DNA of 64,000 nucleotides from Armatimonadota bacterium (GTDB lineage Bacteria > Armatimonadota > UBA5829). Positions 53,269 through 62,263 of the stretch are shown here, piece by piece. Position 1 is the first letter of the stretch. Each line of letters starts with the position of its first letter. A model generated the notes under the pieces. It was not told the origin of the DNA and made no database searches. It saw nothing but the letters and a program-made list of their open reading frames with translations. The DNA lies in assembly GCA_039679645.1 (NCBI GenBank), contig JBDKUO010000066.1:51668-115667 (forward strand), in the 5' to 3' direction. A program made the position numbers and the translations under genes.

Positions 53269-54150
53269 ATGTATGAACAGATCAGTGGAAACATCTGGCG
53301 CTCGCGCATTCTGATTATAGCTTTTATTATCCTGATTGGAGCGATAGGATACGGCTTTTACCTGGCCTATGGCAGCCCGATGGCGCTTTTTTTAGCCGTC
53401 GCATTCGCGTTTGCTACCAGCATAGGCAGCTACTATTACTCGGATAAGATCGTAATCGCCTCCACGCGCGCCATGGAGGCCACTAAGGAAGAGTTTCCAC
53501 ACTATGTGAATGTGGTCGAGGGACTGGCCTTGGCGGCCGGCCTTCCCGTTCCCAAGACATATGTTATGGATGATCCGGCTCCCAATGCGTTTGCCACAGG
53601 CAGAGACCCAGAGCACGGCGTTATCTGCGTCACGACAGGCCTGCTTAACACTATGGACCGTGTCGAGCTCGAAGGCGTGCTCGCACACGAGATGTCGCAT
53701 ATCAAGAACTACGACATTCGGTTCATGGCTCTGGTGGCTGTGCTGGTCGGGGCCGTCGCGATGATGGCGCACTGGTTCTGGTGGACCGGTCGGTTCGGCT
53801 TTGGCAGCAGGGACCGTGATGACGAGGGCGGCCAGGCTCAGATCATTTTCTACTTCATAGGTATTCTTCTGGCTATTCTGGCTCCAATAGCGGCGGCGCT
53901 TGTCCAGGCAATGATCTCGCGGCGCAGAGAGTATCTGGCCGATGCCAGCGGCGCTATGCTTACCCGATATCCCGACGGCCTGGCTAGCGCGCTCGAAAAG
54001 ATAGCCAATGACCCTAATGTGCTTGGAGCAGCAAACAAAGCCACTGCGCATCTGTTCATCGCTAACCCGTTCAAAGGCATCGGGAGCCTGTTTAGTTTCG
54101 ACACCCACCCGCCTATTGAGGACAGAATAGCGCGGCTGCGGGCGATGTGA
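53269..54150 (+). CDS. htpX: HtpX-like M48 membrane metalloprotease
   Basis: 293 residues. Two N-terminal membrane helices, the zinc motif in HEMSHIKNYD (HExxH, near residue 143), two further membrane helices (ALVAVLVGAVAMMAHWFWW and IIFYFIGILLAILAPIAAAL), and the third zinc ligand in REYLADASGA. It degrades or clips misfolded membrane proteins. The C-terminus SFDTHPPIEDRIARL is the usual end. It is cotranscribed with lemA; the cupin gene follows 43 bases later. Confidence 0.93.
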   Translation: MYEQISGNIWRSRILIIAFIILIGAIGYGFYLAYGSPMALFLAVAFAFATSIGSYYYSDKIVIASTRAMEATKEEFPHYVNVVEGLALAAGLPVPKTYVMDDPAPNAFATGRDPEHGVICVTTGLLNTMDRVELEGVLAHEMSHIKNYDIRFMALVAVLVGAVAMMAHWFWWTGRFGFGSRDRDDEGGQAQIIFYFIGILLAILAPIAAALVQAMISRRREYLADASGAMLTRYPDGLASALEKIANDPNVLGAANKATAHLFIANPFKGIGSLFSFDTHPPIEDRIARLRAM

Positions 54151-54193
54151 TGTGGTAGTGATGCTGTCCAAGAAATGCAACAGGGAGGATGAA

Positions 54194-54502
54194 ATGGAAC
54201 GTATAAAGCATCTCAATGATCTGATTGAATTCCCCAGCGAAGGCATATTAAGCAAGACCATACATGAGAGCACATCCGGCGAGGCTGATCTGTTCATGCT
54301 CCCTAAAGGCGGGAAAATATCCGGCCATACTTCCTCTCGGGATGCAGCGGTTATGATCCTGAAGGGCGAAGGCGAGTTTATGCTTGGAGAAGAGTGGCAC
54401 AGCGTTAATGCCGGTGACTGGTTTTTCATGGAGGCCGGGCTGGTGCACGCACTGACCGCAAAATCAGATATGGCATTCTTGCTGACTCTGTTCGGCGCAT
54501 AG
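54194..54502 (+). CDS. Small cupin-domain protein
   Basis: 102 residues from ATG 54194 with GGGAGG 5 bases upstream; a GTG at 54152 next to the htpX stop is not preceded by a site. The single conserved cupin barrel is visible: GGKISGHTSSRDAAVMILKG, GEFMLGEEWHSVNAGDWFFM and GLVHALTAKSDMAFLLTL. The first cupin motif has one His and the second one His, so metal binding is possible. No specific function can be read; small cupins often bind sugars or metals. Confidence 0.8.
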   Translation: MERIKHLNDLIEFPSEGILSKTIHESTSGEADLFMLPKGGKISGHTSSRDAAVMILKGEGEFMLGEEWHSVNAGDWFFMEAGLVHALTAKSDMAFLLTLFGA

Positions 54503-54627
54503 CAGGTTGGTTTGGTGTGTCGTGATTTTAGGGTTTTGGTCTTTCGGGATTTGAGGGTTGGAAGACAACTGTTTAATACATAAGCCAAGTCTCCAACCCA
54601 ACCCGGAAATTCCGAAATCGCCTGAAC

Positions 54628-54660
54628 CGCCAACTGTCAACTGCCGACCGCCAACCTAAA
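54628..54660 (-). repeat. Heptamer-repeat array (type NGYCAAC) after lipid-kinase stop
   Basis: Units CGCCAAC-TGTCAAC-TGCCGAC-CGCCAAC, next to the TAG stop of the lipid kinase. The rest of 54503-54627 has short related words but no gene. Confidence 0.6.
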
Positions 54661-55542
54661 CTAAGGCACAATCAAACTCAAAGCCTTAGGCACAACTTCT
54701 ATATCCACGCCACTCTCACCGTGCAAGTCGCCATCAAGCTGCATCCGCACGCTCGGCTCGGATTCAACCCGCACTTTAGCCGCTCTGAAATACGATGTGC
54801 TGGGGTGGGCGATGGTGCCCTGAAATATAGTGTCCAGAGCTTGGCCTACCAGGTTGATAGCTGTCAGCGCTCCAGCTTCAAATACCATAATATCCAGCAG
54901 GCCGTCGTCAAAGATTGCCTGCCGGGCGATCTTGAAATTGTAGGCGTAGGTGCCGCAGTTGGCTGCTATTACAGCGTATGCCTCGGTCTCATATACCGAT
55001 TTATCGTTGAAAGTAAGGCGAAACCGCGCTGGGGTGAACTTAACAAGCTGCTCTATGATCGCCGGGGCATAGGCCATGGTGCCGAATACGTCCTTCACTT
55101 TGGGCGAGACAGAGTCGATAACCGCCGCATCGAACCCGAGCCCGGCCATCAGTATGAATCGCCTGGTGTTTGTCTTGGCTACATCCACCCTTCGAGTCTT
55201 ACCTCTGCGGATGATCTCAAGGGCTTTCTCGGTGTTGTGAATAGGGATGCCGAGATCGTGAGCGAGGACATTACCTGTACCCAGAGGCACGATTCCAAGT
55301 GGAATGCCTATATCGCCTATGCCGTTTATGACCTGATTGATCGTGCCGTCACCGCCCGCAGCTATGATGAGGTCGTAGCCGTCATGCGCGGCTTTCTGAG
55401 CGGTTTCGGCTGCATCATCAGGCCCTGAGGTGATCACAGTGCGCATATGAGCGGCTGCTGATGCATAATCCAGCAGTTTTCTCTTCTCTCTTGCCGCTTT
55501 TCCCTGACCTGATATGGGATTGATAATGAGCAGTGAGCGCAT
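54661..55542 (-). CDS. Diacylglycerol/lipid kinase (YegS/LcbK family)
   Basis: 293 residues. The kinase motifs are present: NPISGQGKA at the start, IIAAGGDGTINQVINGIGD (GGDGT, about residue 64) and LGTGNVLAHDLGIP. The C-terminal half is the beta-sandwich with QLDGDLHGES, a usual binding-site loop. These enzymes phosphorylate diacylglycerol or sphingoid-type lipids and help recycle lipids. It lies 24 bases before purN on the same strand and is the last gene of the purine transcript, perhaps by chance. Confidence 0.88.
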   Translation of the reverse strand: MRSLLIINPISGQGKAAREKRKLLDYASAAAHMRTVITSGPDDAAETAQKAAHDGYDLIIAAGGDGTINQVINGIGDIGIPLGIVPLGTGNVLAHDLGIPIHNTEKALEIIRRGKTRRVDVAKTNTRRFILMAGLGFDAAVIDSVSPKVKDVFGTMAYAPAIIEQLVKFTPARFRLTFNDKSVYETEAYAVIAANCGTYAYNFKIARQAIFDDGLLDIMVFEAGALTAINLVGQALDTIFQGTIAHPSTSYFRAAKVRVESEPSVRMQLDGDLHGESGVDIEVVPKALSLIVP

Positions 55543-55566
55543 GATTACACCTCTATAGGGCGCAGA

Positions 55567-56229
55567 TCACTTGGGGGAGGGCGAGGCTCCCGTCGAGCTT
55601 TCTTCAGGTGATAAAATAACCTTACGATTAACTACCCGCAGCCTGCCCTGAGCAAACAGTGAGACCGCATAGGCGTAGGTCTCGTGCTCTTTTTCGAGCA
55701 CACGGGCCGCGACTGTATCCGGGGTATCGTCCTGCTCAACGGGGACGACTGTCTGCGCGATTATCGGCCCTGAGTCGTAGTCTTCGTCCACGAAATGCAC
55801 CGTTACGCCGGTGTACTTCACTCCGCGCGCGATCACTGCTTCATGGACGTGATGCCCATACATTCCCTTGCCGCAGAATGATGGTATCAGAGCCGGATGG
55901 ACGTTCATAATTGCGTTTCTATAGGTGTCGATTATGTTCTGACCCAGAATGCGCATATACCCGGCAAGGCAGATCAGGTCGATCCTGTTTTCTTGCAGAG
56001 TCTTGAGGACGGCATCGTCGTAATCCTGCGTATTCTCAAAGCCCTTTGGCGAGATTGAGACTGTCTTGACGGACTGGCTGCGAGCGCGCTCCATGGCGGG
56101 GGCATCGTTTTTTACACCGATCACGACCGCAACCTCGCCGTCGATTTGACCGGATGCGCATGCGTCGATGATCGCTTGCATATTGCTCCCGCGCCCTGCG
56201 CCCGAGACCATCACTGCAATGCGTGTCAT
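55567..56229 (-). CDS. purN: Phosphoribosylglycinamide formyltransferase (PurN)
   Basis: 220 residues. Third step of purine synthesis, adding a formyl group to GAR from 10-formyl-THF. The active-site motifs are seen: GRGSNMQAI, IMNVHPALIPSF with the catalytic Asn-His, and HFVDEDYDSGPIIAQ with the catalytic Asp. The first Gly loop is slightly longer than usual (GAGRGSNM). It overlaps purM by four bases (ATGA), so translation is coupled. The C-terminus has a short low-complexity tail (SSTGASPSPK). Confidence 0.93.
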   Translation of the reverse strand: MTRIAVMVSGAGRGSNMQAIIDACASGQIDGEVAVVIGVKNDAPAMERARSQSVKTVSISPKGFENTQDYDDAVLKTLQENRIDLICLAGYMRILGQNIIDTYRNAIMNVHPALIPSFCGKGMYGHHVHEAVIARGVKYTGVTVHFVDEDYDSGPIIAQTVVPVEQDDTPDTVAARVLEKEHETYAYAVSLFAQGRLRVVNRKVILSPEESSTGASPSPK

Positions 56230-57263
56230 ATCACATTGACCTCTCGGCCGCCCCTGTAGACCTTACCGATTATCCAGGCGGTCTCACCCATCTCTTCCAT
56301 CTGTCGGACAACTTCAATTCCGTGTTCTTTCGGTACGATCAGCACCATCCCGACGCCCATGTTGAACGTTCGGTGCATCTCCATCGGCTCGATTCCGCCT
56401 TTGTCCCCAATAAGCTGGAAGATCGGTGGGACGACCCATGCGCGGCGCTCGATACTCACCTGGCAGTCGCTCGGAAGTACGCGCGGGATATTTCCATAGA
56501 ACCCGCCGCCTGTTATATGGACCATCGCATGCACCGGATGGTTTGCCATTATAGCCGATACGGGCTTGAGATAGCACTTGTGCGGGGCGAGCAGCACATC
56601 ACCCAGGGTCGCGCCGATCTCGGGAGTATATTGGTCTACCTTATAGTCATTATCTTCAAAGAGAATCTTGCGAATCAGAGAGTAGCCGTTGGTATGCGGG
56701 CCAGAGGACGCCAACCCTATGAGCACATCACCCGGCTGGACTCTCGAGCCGTCAATAACATTTGCCCGGTCCACTATTCCGACGATGCACCCTGCGATAT
56801 CGAACTCACCCGGCACATATACGCCCGGCATTTCGGCAGTCTCGCCGCCGATCAGCACGCACCCGGCTTCACGGCAGGCGTCCGACATGCCCTTGACTAC
56901 CTGCTCGACTATCTTCGGGTCAAGCTTGCTTGTGGCGAAGTAATCCAAAAAGAGCATCGGCTTGGCGCCCTGGACGAGTATGTCATTGATGCAGTGGTTT
57001 ACAATGTCCTGGCCCACCGTATCGTATTTGTCCATCATAGCGGCGATCTTGACTTTGGTGCCTACGCCGTCGATGCTCGATACTAACACGGGTTCGGCCA
57101 TGGAGGTTGTGTCGAGCCGGAACATTCCACCGAACGTGCCGATGTTGGTGAGCACGTTCTCGTTATAGGTCGATTGCACGTATTCCTTCATCCGAAAGAC
57201 GGCTTCTTCGCCTGCTTCTATATCCACACCTGCTGCTTTGTAGGTTGCGCTTCCGTCGGCCAT
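56226..57263 (-). CDS. purM: Phosphoribosylformylglycinamidine cyclo-ligase (PurM)
   Basis: 345 residues. Fifth step: closes FGAM to AIR with ATP. Visible motifs: AGVDIEAGEEAV near the start, VSSIDGVGTKVKIA, DILVQGAKPMLFLDY, GGETAEMPGVY and GGGFYGNIPRVLP. Length is standard. The PurM-type fold is shared with PurL. About 390 bases of palindromic repeats separate it from purF upstream, but both are on the same strand and in the usual order. Confidence 0.95.
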   Translation of the reverse strand: MADGSATYKAAGVDIEAGEEAVFRMKEYVQSTYNENVLTNIGTFGGMFRLDTTSMAEPVLVSSIDGVGTKVKIAAMMDKYDTVGQDIVNHCINDILVQGAKPMLFLDYFATSKLDPKIVEQVVKGMSDACREAGCVLIGGETAEMPGVYVPGEFDIAGCIVGIVDRANVIDGSRVQPGDVLIGLASSGPHTNGYSLIRKILFEDNDYKVDQYTPEIGATLGDVLLAPHKCYLKPVSAIMANHPVHAMVHITGGGFYGNIPRVLPSDCQVSIERRAWVVPPIFQLIGDKGGIEPMEMHRTFNMGVGMVLIVPKEHGIEVVRQMEEMGETAWIIGKVYRGGREVNVI

Positions 57264-57279
57264 AAATAATCCTCCTTAT

Positions 57280-57565
57280 CTTGATCTTGATCGTTGGGGA
57301 TTTGAATCCCCGCGCATGAATGTAGGACTTTAGTCCTTGAGTCTTGTGCTATCTGACTAAATGCAAGGGATTAAAATCCCTGATACAGTAGTCCGGGATT
57401 CAAATCCCGGACCATCGAACATTATCCTGATTTTGATCGTCGGGGATTTTAATCCCCGATGCACGTATGTAGGACTTTAGTCCTTGAGTCCTGTGCTATC
57501 TGACTAAATACAAGGGATTAAAATCCCTGATACAGTAGTCCGGGATTCAAATCCCGGACCATCGC
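57280..57565. repeat. Two tandem 147-base units of AT-centred palindromes
   Basis: Each unit carries four palindromes: GGGGATTTGAATCCCC-type, GGACTTTAGTCC, GGGATTAAAATCCC and CCGGGATTCAAATCCCGG. Corresponding positions (57393 and 57540) are 147 bases apart, and the copies differ at few positions. Single palindromes of the same kind recur at 62713-62933. They fill the purM-purF spacer. Confidence 0.85.
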
Positions 57566-57575
57566 AGTTTTCTCT

Positions 57576-57603
57576 GCGGGCACGATCAGATATCGCGCCC
57601 GAA
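57576..57603 (-). repeat. Solitary REP palindrome
   Basis: On the minus strand TTCGGGCGCGAT, centre ATCTG, ATCGTGCCCGC. It matches the REP copies flanking the RAYT gene and at 52355, but its tail is not the conserved CCGAAACA. Confidence 0.65.
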
Positions 57604-57655
57604 CGGAGCACCCGAACGGATGAGAAATACTCAATACAAAATATCAAATACTAAA

Positions 57656-59086
57656 TCATAGGGCTGGCGTTTTTTCAAATACAAACTTGCTCATCTTAGC
57701 CTCTTTCGAGACATCTACGGGATACTTGCCGTCAAGGCATGCGCAGCAGAGTTTGTCTTTCTTTACGCCTATTGCCCGCACAAGCCCCGGAAGACTTAGA
57801 TATCCCAGGCTGTCTGCGCCGATATGTTTTCTGATCTGTTCAATGGAGAGCCTTGAGGCGATTAGCTCGTCCTGGTTTGCCGTGTCGATCCCATAGAAAC
57901 ATGGGTATTTGATCGGCGGGCATGCGATGCGTACATGCACCTCGACTGCACCGGCCTCGCGTATCATCTTGATAGTAGGGGCGCTGGTTGTGCCGCGAAC
58001 AATCGTATCTTCCACCATAACCACACGCCTGCCGGCAAGCGTCTCTTTAAGCGGCGAAAGTTTCATTCTAACGCCCATCTCGCGCATGCGCTGGTCCGGC
58101 TGGATAAATGTTCGGTGAATGTATCGGTTCTTGATTACGCCTTCTGCGTAGGGGATTCTGGATGCTTCAGCAAGACCGATTGCTGCGGGGATTCCCGTGT
58201 CCGGGATAGGAAATACGATGTGCGCGCCGGGGCAGGGATGCTCTTTTGCAAGCTCATGGCCCATCCTCCTGCGGGCTTCGTGCATCGTCCGGTTATACAT
58301 GCGGCTGTCCGGCCTGGCAAAGTAGACATATTCGAATATGCACAGCGCGCGGCCTTCAACCGGGATCGCCTGATATTCGGCAAGACCGTTCTCATCTATG
58401 ACAATCAACTCACCCGGTTCGACCTCGCGGACGAACTGTGCGCCTATAGTGTTGAATGCGCACGTTTCTGATGCGACTACATAGTGCGATCCGTTCAGCC
58501 GTCCAATGCTCAGAGGCCGTATTCCGAACGGGTCTCTAAAAGCTATCAACTTATCTTTAGTGAGCACTACCACAGCATATGCGCCGCGTATCTTGCTCAT
58601 GGCATATTTGATTGCGTCTTCTATCGTGCTTGCGCCGGATGTTGCGATGAGCTTGAGGATAACCTCGCTGTCATTGGTGGTCTCGAGTTTTATACCCGAT
58701 GCCTCCAGTTCATCTCGCAGAGGACCCGCATTCACCAGGTCGCCATTATGCGCAAGAGCTATGGTGCCGAAGTCACATTCACAGAGCATCGGCTGTACGT
58801 TGCGTAATACGCTCGATCCGGTTGTGGAGTAGCGGGTATGGGCAATTGCAATGTGCCCTTTGAGCGCGGTGAGAGCTTCTTCGTGGAAGACCTGGGTAAC
58901 AAGACCCATATCGCGGTGCATGCGGATACACTTGCCGTCAGATGCAGCTATCCCCGCGCTCTCCTGACCGCGGTGCTGCAGTGAGAAAATGCCGAAGAAT
59001 GCAAGCCTTGCTACATCCTCACCGCCGCTGCAAATTCCAAATACTCCGCATTCTTCCGCAATCTCGGGCCTGTCTATGTAGATCAT
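57656..59086 (-). CDS. purF: Amidophosphoribosyltransferase (PurF)
   Basis: 476 residues. First step of purine synthesis, moving glutamine ammonia to PRPP. A short propeptide (MIYIDRPEIAEE) precedes Cys13 in ECGVFGI, which becomes the N-terminal nucleophile after self-cleavage. The glutaminase part has LQHRGQESAGIA and TRYSTTG. The PRPP site is VVMVEDTIVRGTTS. The Cys ligands of a B. subtilis-type 4Fe-4S cluster are present (CIFEYVYFARPDS, ACPPIKYPCF, CCACLDGKYP). The cluster makes the enzyme oxygen-sensitive, in keeping with an anaerobic host. Confidence 0.95.
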   Translation of the reverse strand: MIYIDRPEIAEECGVFGICSGGEDVARLAFFGIFSLQHRGQESAGIAASDGKCIRMHRDMGLVTQVFHEEALTALKGHIAIAHTRYSTTGSSVLRNVQPMLCECDFGTIALAHNGDLVNAGPLRDELEASGIKLETTNDSEVILKLIATSGASTIEDAIKYAMSKIRGAYAVVVLTKDKLIAFRDPFGIRPLSIGRLNGSHYVVASETCAFNTIGAQFVREVEPGELIVIDENGLAEYQAIPVEGRALCIFEYVYFARPDSRMYNRTMHEARRRMGHELAKEHPCPGAHIVFPIPDTGIPAAIGLAEASRIPYAEGVIKNRYIHRTFIQPDQRMREMGVRMKLSPLKETLAGRRVVMVEDTIVRGTTSAPTIKMIREAGAVEVHVRIACPPIKYPCFYGIDTANQDELIASRLSIEQIRKHIGADSLGYLSLPGLVRAIGVKKDKLCCACLDGKYPVDVSKEAKMSKFVFEKTPAL

Positions 59087-59111
59087 CGTACTTCCTTTGA
59101 TCGAGCTATGA

Positions 59112-59183
59112 TAGGTGATAGGTGTTGGGTGATGGGTATTAGGGAAGGAAAGCCGACACCTAACACCTAATACCCGTCACCTG
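59112..59183 (-). repeat. Inverted heptamer-repeat array (type RGGTGNT) between purL and purF
   Basis: Left arm 59113-59144 is AGGTGAT-AGGTGTT-GGGTGAT-GGGTATT-AGGG; right arm 59153-59182 has the same units inverted. It starts about 4 bases after the TGA of purL and belongs to the same family as 31415-31485. Confidence 0.75.
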
Positions 59184-59186
59184 ATT

Positions 59187-61418
59187 TCAGCTTTCCATCT
59201 TTTTGCCGATAACCGAGCGCCAACGCGATTCCATCTCGCCCGCACATGCATCGACTATCGAATTATTGTTGACAGCGATCTTGAGCGATTTACCGCCGAC
59301 CTTGCCTATAACGGTGCACTCGACTTCCAGACTTTTAGCGATCTTGGTAAGGTCTTCCAACTTGCCAGCCTGAAGCGAAACCACTACTCTCGACTGAGTC
59401 TCGGCAAACAGCGCTTCCGATGGTTTACAATCTGTCTGCAGGGAAATGTCAGCCCCTACCTTACCCATTATACACGATTCAGCCAGGGTAATCGCAAGGC
59501 CGCCATCCGAACAGTCGTGCGCAGAACTCAAAAGTCCTCTGCCTATTGCCCTGATAAGCGTTTCATGGACTTTTTTCTCGCGTTCCATATCGAGCTTCGG
59601 AGGCCTGCCCACAGCTAGTCCATGGATGGTGTTCAAATACTCACTTGCACCCAGCGATTCGCTCTCACATGTATTCGATATCAAAGCGATTACATCACCA
59701 TCATTCTTGAACTCGGACGTGCAGCGCTTCTGGACATCGTCTATCAAGCCAAGCAGCCCGATAACAGGGGTAGGGTAGATCGCCATTTCCGGTGTCTCAT
59801 TATAGAAGCTGACATTACCGCTTACTACCGGCGCGCCGAAGAAATCGCATGCATCCGCCAGACCCTTTACTGCTCGCTCAAACTGCCAGAAAGCCTCAGG
59901 CTTTTCGGGGTTGCCGAAGTTGAGACAGTCCGTAGCGCCTATTGGTCTTGCGCCTGAGCATGCCAGGTTTCGTGCCGCCTCGGCTACTGCTATCTGCGCG
60001 CCCATGTACGGGTCGAGATAGACATATCGTCCATTACAGTCAGTCGTTACAGCTATGCCTTTTGGAGTCTCTCTGATCCTGAGCACTGCTGCGTCCGATC
60101 CGGGCAATATGGCGGTGTTTGTCTGGACCATATGGTCATACTGCTGATAGACCCACTCTTTACTGGAGATAGACGGCGATTCGATCAGTTTGAAGAGCGC
60201 CTCGGTGTAATCTTGCGGCTCCGGGATATTCGAGAGGTCGTAATTCTGAGCGTCCTTCAGGTAGGCAGGCTCTTCGGCTTTGAGATAATAGGTCGGGGCC
60301 TCATCCGCGAGAGACTTCGCGGGGACCTGCGCTACCAGCTCGCCATTGTCATATACATGGACCAGACCGTCGCCAGTGACTTCACCGACCACGACCGCAT
60401 TTAGCCCCCACTTCTTGAAGATCGCCATGACGTCGTTCTCATGGCCTTTCTTCACAATCGCCAGCATGCGCTCCTGTGATTCACTGAGCATGATCTCATA
60501 CGCGCTCATGCCGGTCTCGCGCAGAGGCACTTTGCGGACATCTATTGTCATACCGGTGTCGGCCTTGGCGCTGGTCTCACATGTCGAGCAGGTGATCCCA
60601 GCAGCGCCCATATCCTGGATTCCGGTTATGTAGCCCGTTTTGAGAGCTTCGAGAGTAGCCTCGATAAGCAGCTTTTCGGTGAACGGGTCGCCCATCTGCA
60701 CATTGGACTTCCGGCTCTCGGACTCTTCAGTAAGCTCGACCGATGCAAACGTTGCGCCGTGAATGCCGTCTCGTCCTGTTCGCGATCCGACAATGAGCAC
60801 AGGGTTTCCGACTCCCTCAGCGCGGGCATAAGCTACATCTTCATGCTTCATAATGCCGACTGCCATCGCGTTAAGCAGTGGATTGCCCGCATAAGAGTCC
60901 TCGAAGTAGACCTCGCCGCCGACTGTCGGCACGCCTACGCAGTTGCCGTAGAACGCTATCCCGCCGACTACATGCTCGAATAGATAGCGAGTTCGCGCAT
61001 CATCGAGGCTGCCGAACCGCAGTGAGTTCAGAGATGCGATTGGCCGAGCACCCATGGTGAAGATATCGCGCAAAATTCCGCCGACGCCTGTCGCAGCGCC
61101 CTGGAACGGCTCGACCGCCGATGGGTGGTTGTGGCTTTCGATCTTAAAGCACACACCATATCCGCCGCCGATATCTATAATCCCTGCATTTTCAAGACCC
61201 GCGCCGTCGATAGCCTCTTTATATTTGCTGAAGTATCGCAGGATCGGGCGAGAATATTTGTAGCCGCAGTGCTCGCTCCACATAACCGCATACATTCCGA
61301 CTTCGGTATATGTCGGATGCCGCCCGAGCACTTTGGTTATTTTTCCGTATTCTTCATCATTAAGCCCCATCTCACGGTAGACGGACGGCTCAATTGGTTT
61401 TGTGTTTGTTATAGGCAT
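59187..61418 (-). CDS. purL: Phosphoribosylformylglycinamidine synthase II (PurL)
   Basis: 743 residues, the length of small PurL that works with PurQ and PurS. Motifs: MWSEHCGYKYSRP near the start, GIIDIGGGYGVCFKIESHNH, GVGGILRDIFTMGARPIA, GIQDMGAAGITCSTCE and DCSDGGLAITLAESC. It makes FGAM from FGAR with ATP and ammonia supplied by PurQ. It lies downstream of purQ, separated by a 127-base spacer with a CTCTCCC-type repeat. Confidence 0.96.
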   Translation of the reverse strand: MPITNTKPIEPSVYREMGLNDEEYGKITKVLGRHPTYTEVGMYAVMWSEHCGYKYSRPILRYFSKYKEAIDGAGLENAGIIDIGGGYGVCFKIESHNHPSAVEPFQGAATGVGGILRDIFTMGARPIASLNSLRFGSLDDARTRYLFEHVVGGIAFYGNCVGVPTVGGEVYFEDSYAGNPLLNAMAVGIMKHEDVAYARAEGVGNPVLIVGSRTGRDGIHGATFASVELTEESESRKSNVQMGDPFTEKLLIEATLEALKTGYITGIQDMGAAGITCSTCETSAKADTGMTIDVRKVPLRETGMSAYEIMLSESQERMLAIVKKGHENDVMAIFKKWGLNAVVVGEVTGDGLVHVYDNGELVAQVPAKSLADEAPTYYLKAEEPAYLKDAQNYDLSNIPEPQDYTEALFKLIESPSISSKEWVYQQYDHMVQTNTAILPGSDAAVLRIRETPKGIAVTTDCNGRYVYLDPYMGAQIAVAEAARNLACSGARPIGATDCLNFGNPEKPEAFWQFERAVKGLADACDFFGAPVVSGNVSFYNETPEMAIYPTPVIGLLGLIDDVQKRCTSEFKNDGDVIALISNTCESESLGASEYLNTIHGLAVGRPPKLDMEREKKVHETLIRAIGRGLLSSAHDCSDGGLAITLAESCIMGKVGADISLQTDCKPSEALFAETQSRVVVSLQAGKLEDLTKIAKSLEVECTVIGKVGGKSLKIAVNNNSIVDACAGEMESRWRSVIGKKMES

Positions 61419-61439
61419 TTTTACCTCTGTTCCGCTGCA

Positions 61440-61534
61440 ATTCCCCCTCTCCCATAGGGTGGGCCGGGGTGAGGAGTCAACTCTTCGCAGCCAGGCTGCG
61501 CCCTCACCCTAACCCTCTCCCCCAGGAGAGGGAA
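61440..61534. repeat. CTCTCCC-type dispersed repeat with imperfect palindromic arms
   Basis: Left end TTCCCCCTCTCCC, then GGGCCGGGGTGAGG; right part CCCTCACCCTAACCCTCTCC and CCCAGGAGAGGGAA. The ends and the two CTC-rich blocks can pair. Similar elements are widespread in bacterial genomes and have no known function. Confidence 0.65.
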
Positions 61535-61545
61535 TGAGTCTGTTC

Positions 61546-62235
61546 TTATGACAAGCGTTCCACTATAGATTGTAAAATCAGCTTCCCGTCATCGCTTCCC
61601 AGAATGCTCTCGACTGCGCGCTCGGGGTGGGGCATCATACCCGCGACATTGCCCTTCTCGTTGATGATCCCGGCGATGTTGTTGATCGATCCGTTAGGGT
61701 TAGCCTCTGCAGTGACATTTCCGGCCTCATCGCAATAGCGCAGGATGACCTGATTGTTGTCCTCGATCTTCTTAATGGTCTCGGGGTCGGCGTAATAATT
61801 GCCGCCATGATGGGCGATAGGGATCGAGAGGACCTGCCCATCGGTGCAAAGGTTGGTAAAGTCCGTCTTATTGTTCGCTACGCGCACATTGACGTATTTG
61901 CAGATAAAGCGCAGGCCGTTGTTGGAGATCAGAGCGCCGGGGAGCAGGCCCGATTCGCACAGTATCTGGAACCCGTTGCAGATTCCGATCAATCGTCCGC
62001 CTTTGGCCGCATGCTCGCTCACGGCATTCATGACGGGGCTGAACTTCGCCACTGCGCCGGTGCGCAGATAATCGCCGTATGAGAACCCGCCGGGCAGGAT
62101 AATGCAATCATACCCGTCGAGGTCCGTTTCCTGATGCCAGATGTATTCCACCGGCTGTTTCAGGACGTCGCGCACGGCGAAATACGCGTCCTGATCGCAG
62201 TTGGACCCGGGGAATATGACTACTCCGAATTTCAT
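61546..62235 (-). CDS. purQ: Phosphoribosylformylglycinamidine synthase I, glutaminase subunit (PurQ)
   Basis: 229 residues from ATG 62235 ([13 protein letters not shown] is the usual family start); an upstream ATG at 62277 adds 14 unrelated residues. Class I glutaminase triad: Cys in [10 protein letters not shown], His and Glu in [22 protein letters not shown] is the oxyanion loop. It feeds ammonia to PurL within a PurLQS complex. Spacing of 160 bases from purS contains a palindromic repeat. Confidence 0.95.
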   Translation of the reverse strand: MKFGVVIFPGSNCDQDAYFAVRDVLKQPVEYIWHQETDLDGYDCIILPGGFSYGDYLRTGAVAKFSPVMNAVSEHAAKGGRLIGICNGFQILCESGLLPGALISNNGLRFICKYVNVRVANNKTDFTNLCTDGQVLSIPIAHHGGNYYADPETIKKIEDNNQVILRYCDEAGNVTAEANPNGSINNIAGIINEKGNVAGMMPHPERAVESILGSDDGKLILQSIVERLS

Positions 62236-62263
62236 ATGTTTTCTGCCTTTATTTAGTCTGTTG

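Noticed and set aside
53392..54633. 413-codon minus-strand open frame across lemA/htpX/cupin
   Set aside because: It lies antisense to well-supported htpX and cupin genes, has a Ser/Arg-rich protein without domains, and is a normal by-product of codon bias.
54721..55428. 235-codon plus-strand frame opposite the lipid kinase
   Set aside because: Antisense to the kinase with all motifs in the sense frame; no ribosome binding site.
57280..57565. CRISPR-like repeat array
   Set aside because: Only two 147-base units, made of palindromes with different arms, without uniform spacers or cas genes.
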